Assembly: GCA_022376465.1 (NCBI GenBank)
Contig: JACDTU010000032.1
Span: 1-64,000, forward strand
Direction of reading: 5' to 3'
Length of the DNA: 64,000 nucleotides
Source: Cubamyces lactineus
Lineage: Eukaryota; Basidiomycota; Agaricomycetes; Polyporales; Polyporaceae
In this document: positions 20,315 to 31,156 of the stretch, one piece after another
How the letters are laid out: each line of letters opens with the position of its first letter
Position numbering within the stretch: position 1 is the first letter of the stretch
Program-made: the position numbers and the translations under genes
The notes under the pieces: generated by a model
The model's input: the letters and a program-made list of their open reading frames with translations, nothing else
What the model was told of the DNA's origin: nothing
The model's database searches: none

Positions 20315-22569
20315 CAGTCGTGGTCACCACGGATTGTTAACAACTGCCCACGTAGGTGGGGAAATTCTCGTGGAAGACCTGCCAACTCGATATACAAATA
20401 CAAATGGCCCACCTCATTGAGAATCAATGACACTATGGATTTTCAATGGGAGTGGGGCTTTTGTAGTAGTGTATTAACAATTGTGCCACATTTGTAAATG
20501 AGATGCATGAATAATGCCCCCACGTATGATACACAATAGCTGGATCGTACATGGACGTGGGTGGTTTGTATATCCCTGCAATACACAATCCACCCACGTC
20601 CAATGTATAATAGCTGAATTGTAGATGGACGTGGGTGATTTGTAGATGCCTCTGATATACAATCTGCCCACGTCTGATGTACAAAAGCTGGATTGTAGAT
20701 GGACGTGGGCAGTTTGTAGATGTCAATAGCTGGATTGTAGATGGACGTGGGTGCTTTGTACATGCCTCTGATATACAATCTGCCCACGTCTGATGTACAA
20801 AAGCTGGATTGTAGATGGACGTGGGCGGTTTGTGGATGTCAATGGCTGGATTGTAGATGGACGTGGGTGATTTGTACATGCCTCTGATATACAATCTGCC
20901 CACGTTTAGCTTGATTGTAGATGGACGTGGCAGTTTTGTACATGCCTCTGATATACAATCAGCCCACGTCTGATATACAATAGCTGGATTGTATATGAAC
21001 GTGGCAGTATTGTATATGAACGTGGCAGTATTGTATATGAACGTGGCAGTATTGTATATGAACGTGGCAGTTTTGTATATGAACGTGGCAGTTTTGTATA
21101 TGAACGTGGGTGATTTGTACATGCCTCTGATATACAATCTGCCCACGTTTAGCTTGATTGTAGATGGACGTGGCAGTTTTGTAAATGCCTCTGATATACA
21201 ATCAGCCCACGTCTGATATACAATAGCTGGATTGTATATGAACGTGGCAGTTTTGTATATGAACGTGGCAGTATTGTATATGCCTCTGATATACAATCTG
21301 CCCACATTTAACTTGATTGTATATGGACGTGGCAGTTTTGTACATGCCTCTGATATACAATCAGCCCACGTCTGATCTACAATAGCTGAATTGTATATGA
21401 ACGTGGCAGTTTTGTACATGCCTCTGATATACAATCTGCCCACATTTAGCTGGATTGTATATGGACATGGCCACTTTGTAGATGCCACTTTTGTATTACA
21501 ACTACTATCTGGGCACTTTCTAGCGCTTTTTGGGCTCCTATTTGGGCGCTTCTTCAACGCTTTTGGGCGCTTTTTTTGGCTGTTATCTGGGCGCTTTTTT
21601 TGGGCTGTTATCTGGGCGCTTTTTGGGTTCCTATTTGGGCGCTTTTGGGCGCTTTTTTGCGTCCAAATAGGGCAGGTATATTCAACACCTCCTGCCCCCC
21701 TCTGGGGCTCTATTAGGGCACCCTATTGGGCTAAAATATCATAATATGTATGTGTATGCTGTAGTTCATCTCTATGTGCATAGCATAGAACAGGGCAGGG
21801 AAAATAGCCTAAAAATGCGACCCCAGAGCAGGGGCCACCAGGAGGGGACCACTGCAGGGTGGCTGGGCTGGCTTCCTCTGGGCCAATTCCTATGAGTAAT
21901 ATATCATTCAAAAGGTGCTTGAAAGGGCTTTCCAACATATGTTTTTGCAGGAGGAAACATGCATATTGGTAGAGATATGGACCATCGCATTTTTGCCAAA
22001 AATGGCCATTTTGTTTCCTTGATTGCTTGGCAACCAGGCATTCCCTCAGGCCTCCCTTGATACCATTAGATTCGCATTTTTAAGGGCTTTCTAACGGTAG
22101 TAAATATATGGCATTCTGACCACATGCATTGTCACCCTCCTCCTGCCCCTCCCCCACTTTACCACCTCATAGCTCCTGCAGTTCGTGGTCTTTCCCTGTG
22201 ATCTCTTTTGATCCTTGTAGTATACATACATAACTATGTATCTACAGCTTTACATGCCCTAATATGGCCTACACCCAATGGAATTCATCTATGTGCATTT
22301 TCGTACTTTTCAGGTTCTCCCTCCCATATCTCTGCACCCAGAGCAGCTATTGCCTTCGTTGTTTTTGCACTTTGTGCCTATACATCTTTACTACATGTCT
22401 GTAGAAGCTCAATTTTATCGAATGCAGTAATCAGAATTGAGCTCCTTATCAGCTGTAGTAGGCAGATCCTGTTTTGGCTTATATCTAGGTCATTACTTTT
22501 TGATCAGATGGCACATTCATATGCTACTCATCTATAGCTACCTGTAACAACAAGAATCATGAGATTTGG
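20315..22569 (+). mobile_element. Foldback element copy B, left arm
   Basis: This arm of 2255 bp is the reverse complement of copy A's right arm plus the inner part missing from the window start. It starts CAGTCGTGGTCACCACGGATTG, against CACTAGTGGTCACCACGG for the reverse complement of copy A's right end. Its inner end (about 22,200-22,569) is repeated without visible change, inverted, at 22,717-23,086. It carries the same CACGT subterminal array (20,510-21,480) and GCGCCCA block (about 21,520-21,660). Confidence 0.82.
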
Positions 22570-22716
22570 TGAAGAATTGAGTGAGCTACAGGAGATGGAC
22601 CTCCTGGACACCCAAAGTTGCACTGTGTGCAGTTGCACTGCTCCGGAAATGCATGCAGTGCACAGCTGAACAGGCAGCATTTGGTGCCTCTGTGCCATAT
22701 CTCTGCAACCACTCAT
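22570..22716 (+). other. Foldback loop (147 bp)
   Basis: Unique sequence lies between the inverted arms, with no coding capacity. It has small TGCA-rich inverted motifs (GTTGCACTGTGTGCAGTTGCAC). Confidence 0.75.
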
Positions 22717-24049
22717 CCAAATCTCATGATTCTTGTTGTTACAGGTAGCTATAGATGAGTAGCATATGAATGTGCCATCTGATCAAAAAGTAATGACCTA
22801 GATATAAGCCAAAACAGGATCTGCCTACTACAGCTGATAAGGAGCTCAATTCTGATTACTGCATTCGATAAAATTGAGCTTCTACAGACATGTAGTAGAG
22901 ATGTATAGGCACAAAGTGCAAAAACAACGAAGGCAATAGCTGCTCTGGGTGCAGAGATATGGGAGGGAGAACCTGAAAAGTACGAAAATGCACATAGATG
23001 AATTCCATTGGGTGTAGGCCATATTAGGGCATGTAAAGCTGTAGATACATAGTTATGTATGTATACTACAAGGATCAAAAGAGATCACAGGGAAAGACCA
23101 CGAACTGCAGGAGCTATGAGGTGGTAAAGTGGGGGAGGGGCAGGAGGAGGGTGACAATGCATGTGGTCAGAATGCCATATATTTACTACCGTTAGAAAGC
23201 CCTTAAAAATGCGAATCTAATGGTATCAAGGGAGGCCTGAGGGAATGCCTGGTTGCCAAGCAATCAAGGAAACAAAATGGCCATTTTTGGCAAAAATGCG
23301 ATGGTCCATATCTCTACCAATACTGCATGTTTCCTCCTGCAAAAACATATGTTGGAAAGCCCTTTCAAGCACCTTTTGAATGATATATTACTCATAGGAA
23401 TTGGCCCAGAGGAAGCCAGCCCAGCCACCCTGCAGTGGTCCCCTCCTGGTGGCCCCTGCTCTGGGGTCGCATTTTTAGGCTATTTTCCCTGCCCTGTTCT
23501 ATGGCTATGCACATAGAGATGAACTACAGCATACACATACATATTATGCATATTTCTAGCCCAATAGGGTGCCCTAATAGAGCCCCAGAGGGGGGCAGGG
23601 AGGTGTTGAATATACCTGCCCTATTTGGACGCAAAAAAGCGCCCAAAAGCGCCCAAATAGGAGCCCAAAAAGCGCCCAGATAACAGCCCAAAAAGCACCC
23701 AGATAACAACCAAAAAAAGCGCCCAGATAACAGCAAAAAAAGCGCCCAAATATCACCCAAAAAAGCGCCCAAAAGCGTTGAAAAAGCGCCCAGATAAAGA
23801 TAAGATTGGCTGCCCAGCCCATTTACAATCAAATACGCGCTGATCTAGAGGCTGCCCAGGTCATTTACAATGAAATACGCGCAGGTCTGGCTGCTGCCCA
23901 GCTCATTTACAATGTATTATAATAGTGGGCCAATGCCGATATTATAATGCTGGACCACCTGAATTACATTTACAACCAGTGGCCACAAAAGACACACACT
24001 CCAACCATGTTGGTGGGTGATTATATTATAAAAATGGAAACCACTAGTG
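22717..24049 (+). mobile_element. Foldback element copy B, right arm with a different outer end
   Basis: From 22,717 to about 23,795 it mirrors the left arm. Beyond that the CACGT array is absent. Instead there are three units of about 42 bp (GCTGCCCAGnnCATTTACAAT, about 23,809-23,925) and a short AT-rich tail ending ACCACTAGTG (24,040-24,049), the same last 10 bp as copy A. The flanking heptamer does not match AGTCCGT. The right half therefore belongs to a related element type, or arose by recombination. Confidence 0.7.
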
Positions 24050-24209
24050 CATGTCCGACGGAGGGGCTTGCAACCACGGTTGCAAATACATTATGCATAC
24101 TCAGATACTGCGAATGCAAGTCAGTACATGTTCGACAAAACGGCTCCGCTCAGGGTCGAACCCCAAGCTTAACCTATCCACAACAGGCAGCATTACCACT
24201 TTACCACCA
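24050..24209 (-). mobile_element. tRNA-derived SINE, copy 1
   Basis: On the minus strand it opens GGTGGTAAAGTGGTAATGCTG, which contains a pol III A box. It then has GGGGTTCGACCCTGAGC (B box) and a 100-nt body that ends TTGCAACCACGGTTGCAA...CCGTCGGACATG. It matches 26,316-26,481 in inverted orientation. It touches the foldback terminus without a gap. Confidence 0.6.
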
Positions 24210-25222
24210 CAGCTTTAAAGTAAAGCTTTCAACAAAAATATATTACCCTATTACAGGCTCATCTAGGTACCGAGCAAGGTGAACGCTACAACCGCAATAT
24301 AACCAGGTGCCCCGTCGTAAATCGCGGCATACATCATCACGCATCACCTCTCCCTGGTAGGCGTGCTGGGACACGACAAACGAGCGTGCGGGGGTGTTAG
24401 CTTCGACCATTTTGTAACTGTGGGTAGTCTATTCCTCTTGCTTACCTTACTTTTGACGATGTGGAGTAGGCACTGATTACAACCGGCTTCGTCTGGGTCC
24501 CGAGCTCTGACGGCGCAGTGTTTGTGTTCCAACGGCCCATCTGGCCGCCTTCAAGGGATGGTGGGCATATGAGTACACCGCATGAGTGGAATCCCTTCGA
24601 CATCTATTGGACGCTATCTAACTAATGTACAGGACTGCTGAAATGCTCAAGGATTGCTTCAATATAAACAACACTGACTTGAGCTGCCACACGACATCCC
24701 GATTGAAGGAGAAGGATTTTTCATCGGGGAGTCGAACTAGCGTGGGTGGCGAAGCGTATGTAGACAGCATGTGCACGACTTCTTCATGCCAAAGTCTGGC
24801 TTTTGTGTATTGTATGTAGTCGTAGTCAATACGCATCACGTGGCAGGATCTTACATCGTGCTACAGTAATGAGAATGCTGAGCAGACCGCCGCACCAACC
24901 CAATGTCCCGCTCAAGGGTTACTATTGCGATCAACGCGATGATCTATGTCATACCAGCGGGGTTTTGATTACCGGTACTAAGTCTTGCTCAAACGCATAG
25001 TCCAAGATCCATAGCAACGCCCAGTCGGATAGGCAAGGCTAACCAATTGTGGAGCTGGGGTGTGCCCCGACGACTTGCGGTATCGCATGGACAACCAGGA
25101 AGAGGCTGTTCGGCCTCGTTGATAATGCACACCTGACCTGTGCGAGGTGTATAGGCGGCGAAGAAGACCTTGGGTGGTATGCATAGGAGATGGGGAGGAT
25201 TGCTATGGCAAAAGGTGGTAGG
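24210..25222. other. No gene recognised
   Basis: About 1 kb of mixed sequence with only short open frames, many stops and no intron-linked coding signal. It ends at the solo LTR, whose left target duplication GTAGG is at 25,218-25,222. Confidence 0.5.
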
Positions 25223-25928
25223 TGTTACGCTCCGTGCTGTAACCCCGAAGTCCGATCCCCGAACCCCCGTACTCCGCTCCTTACTCCGCACTACGTACTC
25301 CGTTCCTCCGTATTCCGTTCTTCCACACCCCGTACCCCCGACTCCGTTCTCCATACTCCGCCCTTCGTACTTCGTACTTCGGGCTTCCCTCGACCCCATG
25401 ACTTACATGTCTCAGATAACCCCTCATGGCGCTACCTACATGAGGCTTTTGCTTACTGAGCTATCTGCGTTATCTTACCCTTGGCAAGTTACTTCGTACT
25501 TTCGTTCTTCTCCTTCCTATCACGTACATCTCTTATTGTTTCTATCAGGTTTCTGACTTAGTATAAATACTGCCCCGGAATGTAGTAGCTACTCAGTTCG
25601 GAAATCTCGTTGAGCTTGTACACTCGTCTTACTGGACTTCTAGTCCGTACTCCGGCACTCAACCCCAACCCCCTAGTCCGACCAACCTTTGTTCCCTTCC
25701 TACCAACCCCTCCGACCCAACCCCATTCCCAAGTCTGACCCCTGTCCCGTCAAGTCCGTACTCCGTAGTCCGCAAATAGAGGACACCGAGTCGGAGCCCG
25801 TGCATTACTAATAGTTTCGCGAAAGTCCTCACAACAGTGCTAGTCTGACCTCCGGTCGTACTCCGACCCCGAACTCCGTCCAAGTCCCGACCACCGGAGT
25901 TGTACCCCCAGACGGCACGGTCCTAACA
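25223..25928 (+). repeat. Solo Gypsy LTR 4 (706 bp)
   Basis: It is a complete LTR from TGTTACG to CTAACA with no internal element on either side. It is flanked by GTAGG duplications at 25,218-25,222 and 25,929-25,933. This is the product of LTR-LTR recombination after a normal 5-bp integration. It belongs to the longer LTR 2 type. Confidence 0.92.
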
Positions 25929-25933
25929 GTAGG

Positions 25934-26315
25934 GCTCTCATTTACATACTCTCTATGCGCACATTTCTGCGCGGAAGGATTGGGAAGGCATCGCCGAACT
26001 CGCTGGGAACATCTGTTCACAGAGGCACACCCACATCCGCACTCGCACCTCATCCCACCTCCGTGTAGCCATGCGCTCTCACACCCACGCCTCAGACACC
26101 ATCCGTCAGCGAAAAACAACCTGGGGAGGATTACATCTGACAGAACAGGTTGTGTGGTAGCGGTTGTAGGGGGGGATTATGTGGGCAGGGCGAACGGTTG
26201 CATAAACATCGCATGTGTAGCGTTGTAATTATATCTCGGTTGTTTAGAAAAAAAGAGATCCATAGCAACACGTACAAATATATATAATTGCACTACACAT
26301 GGACAGGTAAGCGAA
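25934..26315. other. No gene recognised between solo LTR and SINE
   Basis: Short open frames only. There is a G7 run and AT-rich stretch near 26,170-26,290. Confidence 0.45.
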
Positions 26316-26481
26316 GGTGGTACAGCGGTATCGCTGGCCACCCTGGATGTACTATGCTCGGGGTTCGACCCTGAGCGGAGCTGTTTTGTCGAACATGTAC
26401 TGACTTGTGTTCGTAGTATCCGAGCATGCAACCGTCGGTAACGTACTTGCAACCGCGGTTGCAAGCCCCTCCGTCGGACAT
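26316..26481 (+). mobile_element. tRNA-derived SINE, copy 2
   Basis: The A box is at 26,318-26,328 (TGGTACAGCGG) and the B box at 26,361-26,372 (GGGTTCGACCCT-type). The body contains a perfect 18-nt palindrome TTGCAACCGCGGTTGCAA (26,447-26,464). The tRNA-like head does not close a good acceptor stem, which fits a SINE rather than a tRNA gene. It abuts the truncated Copia element. Confidence 0.6.
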
Positions 26482-26559
26482 AGGCGTGCTCGCGGCAGGT
26501 CCTCTTTGACGCCGGACTTGCATCCGGTCGCAACTCCTCGCCGTCTAATAGACGGGAGG

Positions 26560-29500
26560 GTTGCAACCCAAGTACTGAAGTCGCTCCTCTTTGTCCCTGC
26601 GGCGACCGTCCGTCTCATCTCCGTTCGCGCTCTCTGCGACGGACCTCATGCATACCGTGTTGCCTTTGCCTCTGATGGCGTTACAATCTCCCATGCCAGC
26701 GGCGCTGTTTTCTTCACTGGTACCTGTCTTGGCCGTGGTCTCTACGCTCTGACTGGCCCGCCTCCGTCTGTTACCTCTGAGTCCGCCCTCACCGTCACCC
26801 GTTCGCCTACCCTCGAGACTTGGCACCGTCGCCTCGGCCATGCGAACTATTGCACGACCTATTCCGTCGCTTCCCATGTCCGCTCAACCGGTACGCCTGT
26901 CGATCTCTCTTCCGCCCCGCCCAAGTGTGACTCTTGCCTCCTTGGCAAACAGACACGGACGCCTGTTCCGAAGGTGCGGGAGGGGGTGCGGAGTTCTGAA
27001 CGTGGGGCTACTTTCTTCGTGGACGCCGCTGGTTCGCAATGTACACGCTCCGCTAGTGGAAATGTGTGTCCGCTCGACATAATAGACGATTTCTCTTCCT
27101 ACGGCTGGACATTCCCTCTCCCTTCGAAAGCCCACTGTGCGCCCACCCTCCAAGACTTCATTGTCGCCCGTCACGCGGAGGGGTGTCCTGTTTGCCGCCT
27201 TGTCATGGACAATGGCGAATGCTTCACCTCTGAGATCCGCGACGTCTGTCGCACTCTCGGCGTCGCCTTACAACTCACCGCACCCTACACCTCTGCTCAT
27301 AACGGCAAGGTTGAGCGTCTTCATCGTACGTACATGGGCAAAGCCCGCGCCATGCGCATTTCCTGTGGTGTTCCGGAAGACCGTTGGGATGAATTCTACT
27401 CCACCGCTTGTTACCTTACTAATCGTACTCCTTCTTCTTCTCTTCCCCGCGGCGTTACCCCTTACGAGGCCTGGTTCAATCACCCCCCTTCTTTATCTCA
27501 TCTTCGCGAGATCGGTTGCTGAGCTTTTGTTCTTCTTCAAACTCACAATCCTAAACTTCGCGCGCGCTCCCTGGAATGCATCCTCATCGGCTACGGTACT
27601 GATTCTAAGACTTATCGTTGTTACCATTCCTCCACTCGTCGTGTTATTTCATCCTACCACGTCACCTTCATTGAATCTCATGAATCTTCTGCGCCCCCTT
27701 CCTCTATTCCTGTTCCTATTGCACCACCGCCTCCTGTCCATTCTGTTCCTTCTCCGTCTGCCTACGTACCTGACTGGCCAGACGACCCCCCATTCTCCCC
27801 TTCTCTCCCTCACACGGCTCCGCCCGTTCCTCCTCACCTTCTCCCTGTTCCCTCTATCGTCGTTACCCCCCCCCTCTCCCGATTCATCTCTCTCTTCCTC
27901 TTCCGTTTCTACACCTGCGCCTTCTTCTCTCTCCATACCGTCGCACGATCATGTGACCGTGTCCCCCTCTTCCCCTGCATCTCCCCCCCGTCCCGCCCGT
28001 ACTCGTCAGCCCTCTGCTCGTGCCGCCGCCGCCGCCGGTCTGGACTTCGTCACTCAACTCGAACGTGCCGTCGCTGAGTCCCGTGAAAGCGCTGTTCGTG
28101 TAAAGGCCGACCGAGCTGCTCGTGCCGCCGCCCGTGCTGATGCTGCTCGTGACCAATGCACTGATCGCGATCTTGCCCTTGCAGCGACCCTCCAACTTGA
28201 CCATGCCTACGACGGCGACCCGCCCTCCTTGGCCGCTGCTCTAGCCAGTCCCTTCGCAGCACAATGGCGTGCCGCTCTCCAGGAGGAGTTTGCATCGATT
28301 CGCGACTTGGGCGTATACAATCTTGTACCGCGTAGCGCTGTCCCCTCCGGTCGCCGCATTATGCACGGCAAGCCCGTCTTTCGTCTCAAATGCAATGAGA
28401 ACGGTGAGCCTGTCCGTTTCAAAGCGCGCTGGGTCTGCAAAGGCTACGAGGCTGTCTGGGGTCAGGACTATCACCGCACCACGTCCCCCACCATGCGCAT
28501 GGAATCCTTTCGCCTTCTTCTCCATCTTGCCGCCGCTCTTGGCTGGGACGTCCTTCAACTTGACGTCAAGACTGCTTTTCTTCACGGTCTCCTTCCTGAC
28601 GACGAAGTCTGTTACATGGAACAGCCTCGTGGTTTTGAAGAACCCGGCAAGGAGGACTGGGTATGGGAACTCATCAAGGGCTTATACGGTCTTCCTCACG
28701 GTGGGCGTAACTGGTACATCACAATGTGCGAATACCTCTTATCTATCGGCTTCACTCGCCTCCCCTGCGAATACTGCCTGTTCATTCGTACGAACTCCGA
28801 CAGCACCGTCATCACCGGCATCCACGTCGACGACTTCCTTCCCATCGTTAGCACTCTCGCCGCTGGTGACGGCTTCAAGGCCGATCTTCGTAAAGTATGG
28901 CAGATTTCTGACCTCGGCCAAGCCCGTTTCTGCATTGGTATCGCCATCGAACGCAATCCCTCCCTTCGCACCATAGCCATCTCTCAGACTGCGCTCATCG
29001 ACCGCATTGTCGAGCAGTTCGGCCTCTCCGACGCCCACCCTGTCTCGACTCCCATGGAGTCCGGATGCCGTCTCTCTCGCTCTCACTCTCCGACCACTGA
29101 AGCCGAGAAGCTCGATGCCCGCTCTCTTCCCTACCGCGCCTTAGTCGGCAGTCTGAACTATGTTGCCGTCGGTTCGCGTCCCAATATCAGCTTCGCCGTT
29201 CAACAGCTCTCACAATTCCTTGACTGTTACGGGCGCACTCATTGGGAGGCCGCGAAGCGTGTCGTTCGCTACCTCAAGGGAACTCGTACCCTCGCTCTTC
29301 ATCTCGGTGGCTCTCGTCCCGCTTTCCTCCTGGGCTACTCGGACTCGGACTGGGCCACATGCCCCGACACACGTCGTTCCGTAGGCGGTTACTGCTGTTC
29401 TCTTGGATCTGGCATGATCTCATGGTGCGCCCGCAAACAACCTACCGTATCCGACTCTTCTACCGAAGCCGAATATATCGCCGCCGCCGAAGCCTCCAAA

Positions 29501-29788
29501 GACCTCATTTGGCTTCGTTCTGTTCTCGCTGCCCTCGGTCACCCTCAGTCCCATCCTTCCCCGATGTGCGTCGATAACACTGGCGCCATCGCCCTCTCTG
29601 GCGACCCCTCTCATCACGCCCGTACTAAACACATCGACGTAAAATATCACATCCTGCGCGACTACTGCAACACTGACCAGATTCTTGTTCGGTGGATACC
29701 CTCTAAAGACAACGTCGCCAATATCTTCACGAAACCTCTGCCCGGTCCCCAATTCCTTGCCCTCCGTGGTTATCTCGGTCTGCGCTAG
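26560..29788 (+). pseudogene. pol: Copia pol (integrase, RT, RNase H), with a stop and a frameshift
   Basis: The gag-pre-integrase region is present (SLLFVPAATVRLISV; WHRRLGHANY; CDSCLLGKQTR, 26,575-26,970). The integrase core follows (DDFSSYGWTF, VMDNGECFTSE, TSAHNGKVERLHRT) to a TGA at 27,520-27,522, where IGC*AFVLLQTH suggests a mutated Arg codon. The frame continues to a C9 run (27,866-27,874), after which coding switches to another frame. That frame holds the reverse transcriptase (VPRSAVPSGRRIMHGKPVF; LDVKTAFLHG; IHVDDFLPIVS) and the RNase H end (SDSDWATCPDTRRSVGGY; STEAEYIAAAEA; KHIDVKYHILRD), ending with TAG at 29,788. The RT catalytic residues look intact; the element is disabled by the stop and frameshift. 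Confidence 0.88.
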
Positions 29789-29991
29789 CTTTCCCATCTC
29801 AGGAGGAGTCGGTGGCGAGGAGGAGTTTCTCGTGTCGTTGTTTCATCGCTTCGTTCACTCGCTTCGTTCATCGCTTCGTTTACTCGCTTCGTTCACGTTT
29901 TCATTCGTTGATTGTCCCTCCTACTCATAGTTCATTTACGTACACTATCGCTACTCCATTTCCTCTCATGCTGCTCCTCGTCGAGGAGGAG

Positions 29992-30237
29992 TGTCGAGCT
30001 ATCACAGTGACGACTCAGACAGCAGCCACGCGATCGTATAGACGCTCGTATATATAGCCTCGCATATACGTAGGATCGTACCTCAGTCGGTTGTCCTACA
30101 CCGCTGAGGTACGTCTCGCATCCATTCGATACACGCTCGCACCTAATGTCCTATGTAGTCTAGCTCACAGGCATTAGGTATATATAGTCGGTTGTCCTAC
30201 ACCGCTGAGTCTAGCTCACAGGCATTAGGTTCTTACA
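29992..30237 (+). repeat. Putative Copia 3' LTR
   Basis: TGTCGAGCTATC...TTCTTACA (246 bp) has TG...CA ends and is preceded by a GAGGAGGAG purine tract. An internal segment with GTCGGTTGTCCTACACCGCTGAG is repeated. No second LTR is available to confirm the limits. The right limit is supported by the MFS reading frame starting immediately after it. Confidence 0.45.
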
Positions 30238-31156
30238 GGACGCACCTCCAAGGATGTAGAATATTCTGATCGCCCGCCCCGCCGAGCCTTCGCAAACCCA
30301 TTCATCTTGTTCACGTACTTGGATGTCTCGCTTCTGCTCTTCCTCAACGGCCTCATCTACGCTGTCTTCTACGGCGTCATAGCGACGATCTCGACGCTCT
30401 TCCAGCCCACCTACCCGTACCTTACGGAGACGGACATCGGCTTGTGCTTCCTCGCGATCGGTGGCGGTATGTCCATCGGCGGTGTGGTGACCGGCAAGAT
30501 CTTCGACGGCGAGTACCAGCGCGTCAAGCGGCGGCTCCTGCGCCAGATCGAGGCCGACCCAGAGAGCACGATTCGCCCGGAGGATGTGACCAAAGATGAA
30601 CATTTCCCGATCGAGTACGCTCGCCTCCGGTTAATGCCCGCTTTCTTCGCGTTGTACGCCGCAAGTTGTATCGGGTACGGCTGGTGCCTGCAGGCTCGCG
30701 TCAGCATTGCTGGTCCTCTCGTCCTTCAGTTCATCAGTGAGTGCCTCCACGCGTCACAACTGCGACGGAGCGAGCTGACACACTCTACAGTCGGCTGGAC
30801 CTGCATCTCCATCCTGAACGGCACGCAAACCTTGATCGTCGACCTGGCGCCTTCACACGGCTCTGCCATCACAGCATGCGTACGTCCTCTCCCCATCCGC
30901 CTGTCAAGGCGTTGCCTCTGACCACGACGTACTGTAGAACAACCTCGTCCGCTGCTCACTTGGTGCAGGCTGCGTCTCCGTGATCGACCTGATTATGAAG
31001 GCAATTGGCACTGGCTGGACCTACGTCCTTCTCACCGGCATTTGCATCCTGTTCTCGCCCATCTACTTCATCCTCATGCGCTACGGCCCCGTCTTGCGCG
31101 CGAGGCGGCGGGCGAAACGGGAAGCCGCAACTGAGCGTTCTGCCGAGAAGAAGTAG
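30238..31156 (+). pseudogene. MFS transporter, 3' half only (truncated by Copia)
   Basis: Exons are 30,238-30,736, 30,791-30,879 and 30,938-31,156 (TAG), joined by two short GT-AG introns. The reading frame is open from the LTR border and encodes about 268 residues: a cytoplasmic-loop segment (RPPRRAFANPF) then hydrophobic helices (LDVSLLLFLNGLIYAVFYG; LCFLAIGGGMSIGGVVTGKI; LMPAFFALYAASCIGYGW). The last helix is followed by a basic tail. This is the C-terminal half of a DHA1-like major facilitator, with no N-terminal six helices or start codon in the window. A plasma-membrane drug or metabolite exporter is the usual role; this copy cannot make it. The retained exons look undamaged, so the break is recent or the true 5' exons lie elsewhere. 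Confidence 0.8.

Larger units (their letters stand above)
26482..30237 (+). mobile_element. 5'-truncated Ty1/Copia retrotransposon
   Basis: It contains the Pol part downstream of the protease (integrase, reverse transcriptase, RNase H) and a putative 3' LTR. The 5' LTR, gag and protease are missing. The left end lies somewhere in 26,482-26,575, next to the SINE. The right end touches the truncated MFS gene. Confidence 0.8.

Noticed and set aside
22208..22537. 109-codon frame present identically in both foldback arms
   Set aside because: Identity comes from the inverted arms. There is no start context, no domain and no similarity to a transposase.
26309..26390. Functional tRNA gene at the SINE head
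   Set aside because: A and B boxes are present but the acceptor stem does not pair and the anticodon arm is poor. The same sequence with a shared tail occurs inverted at 24,050-24,209.
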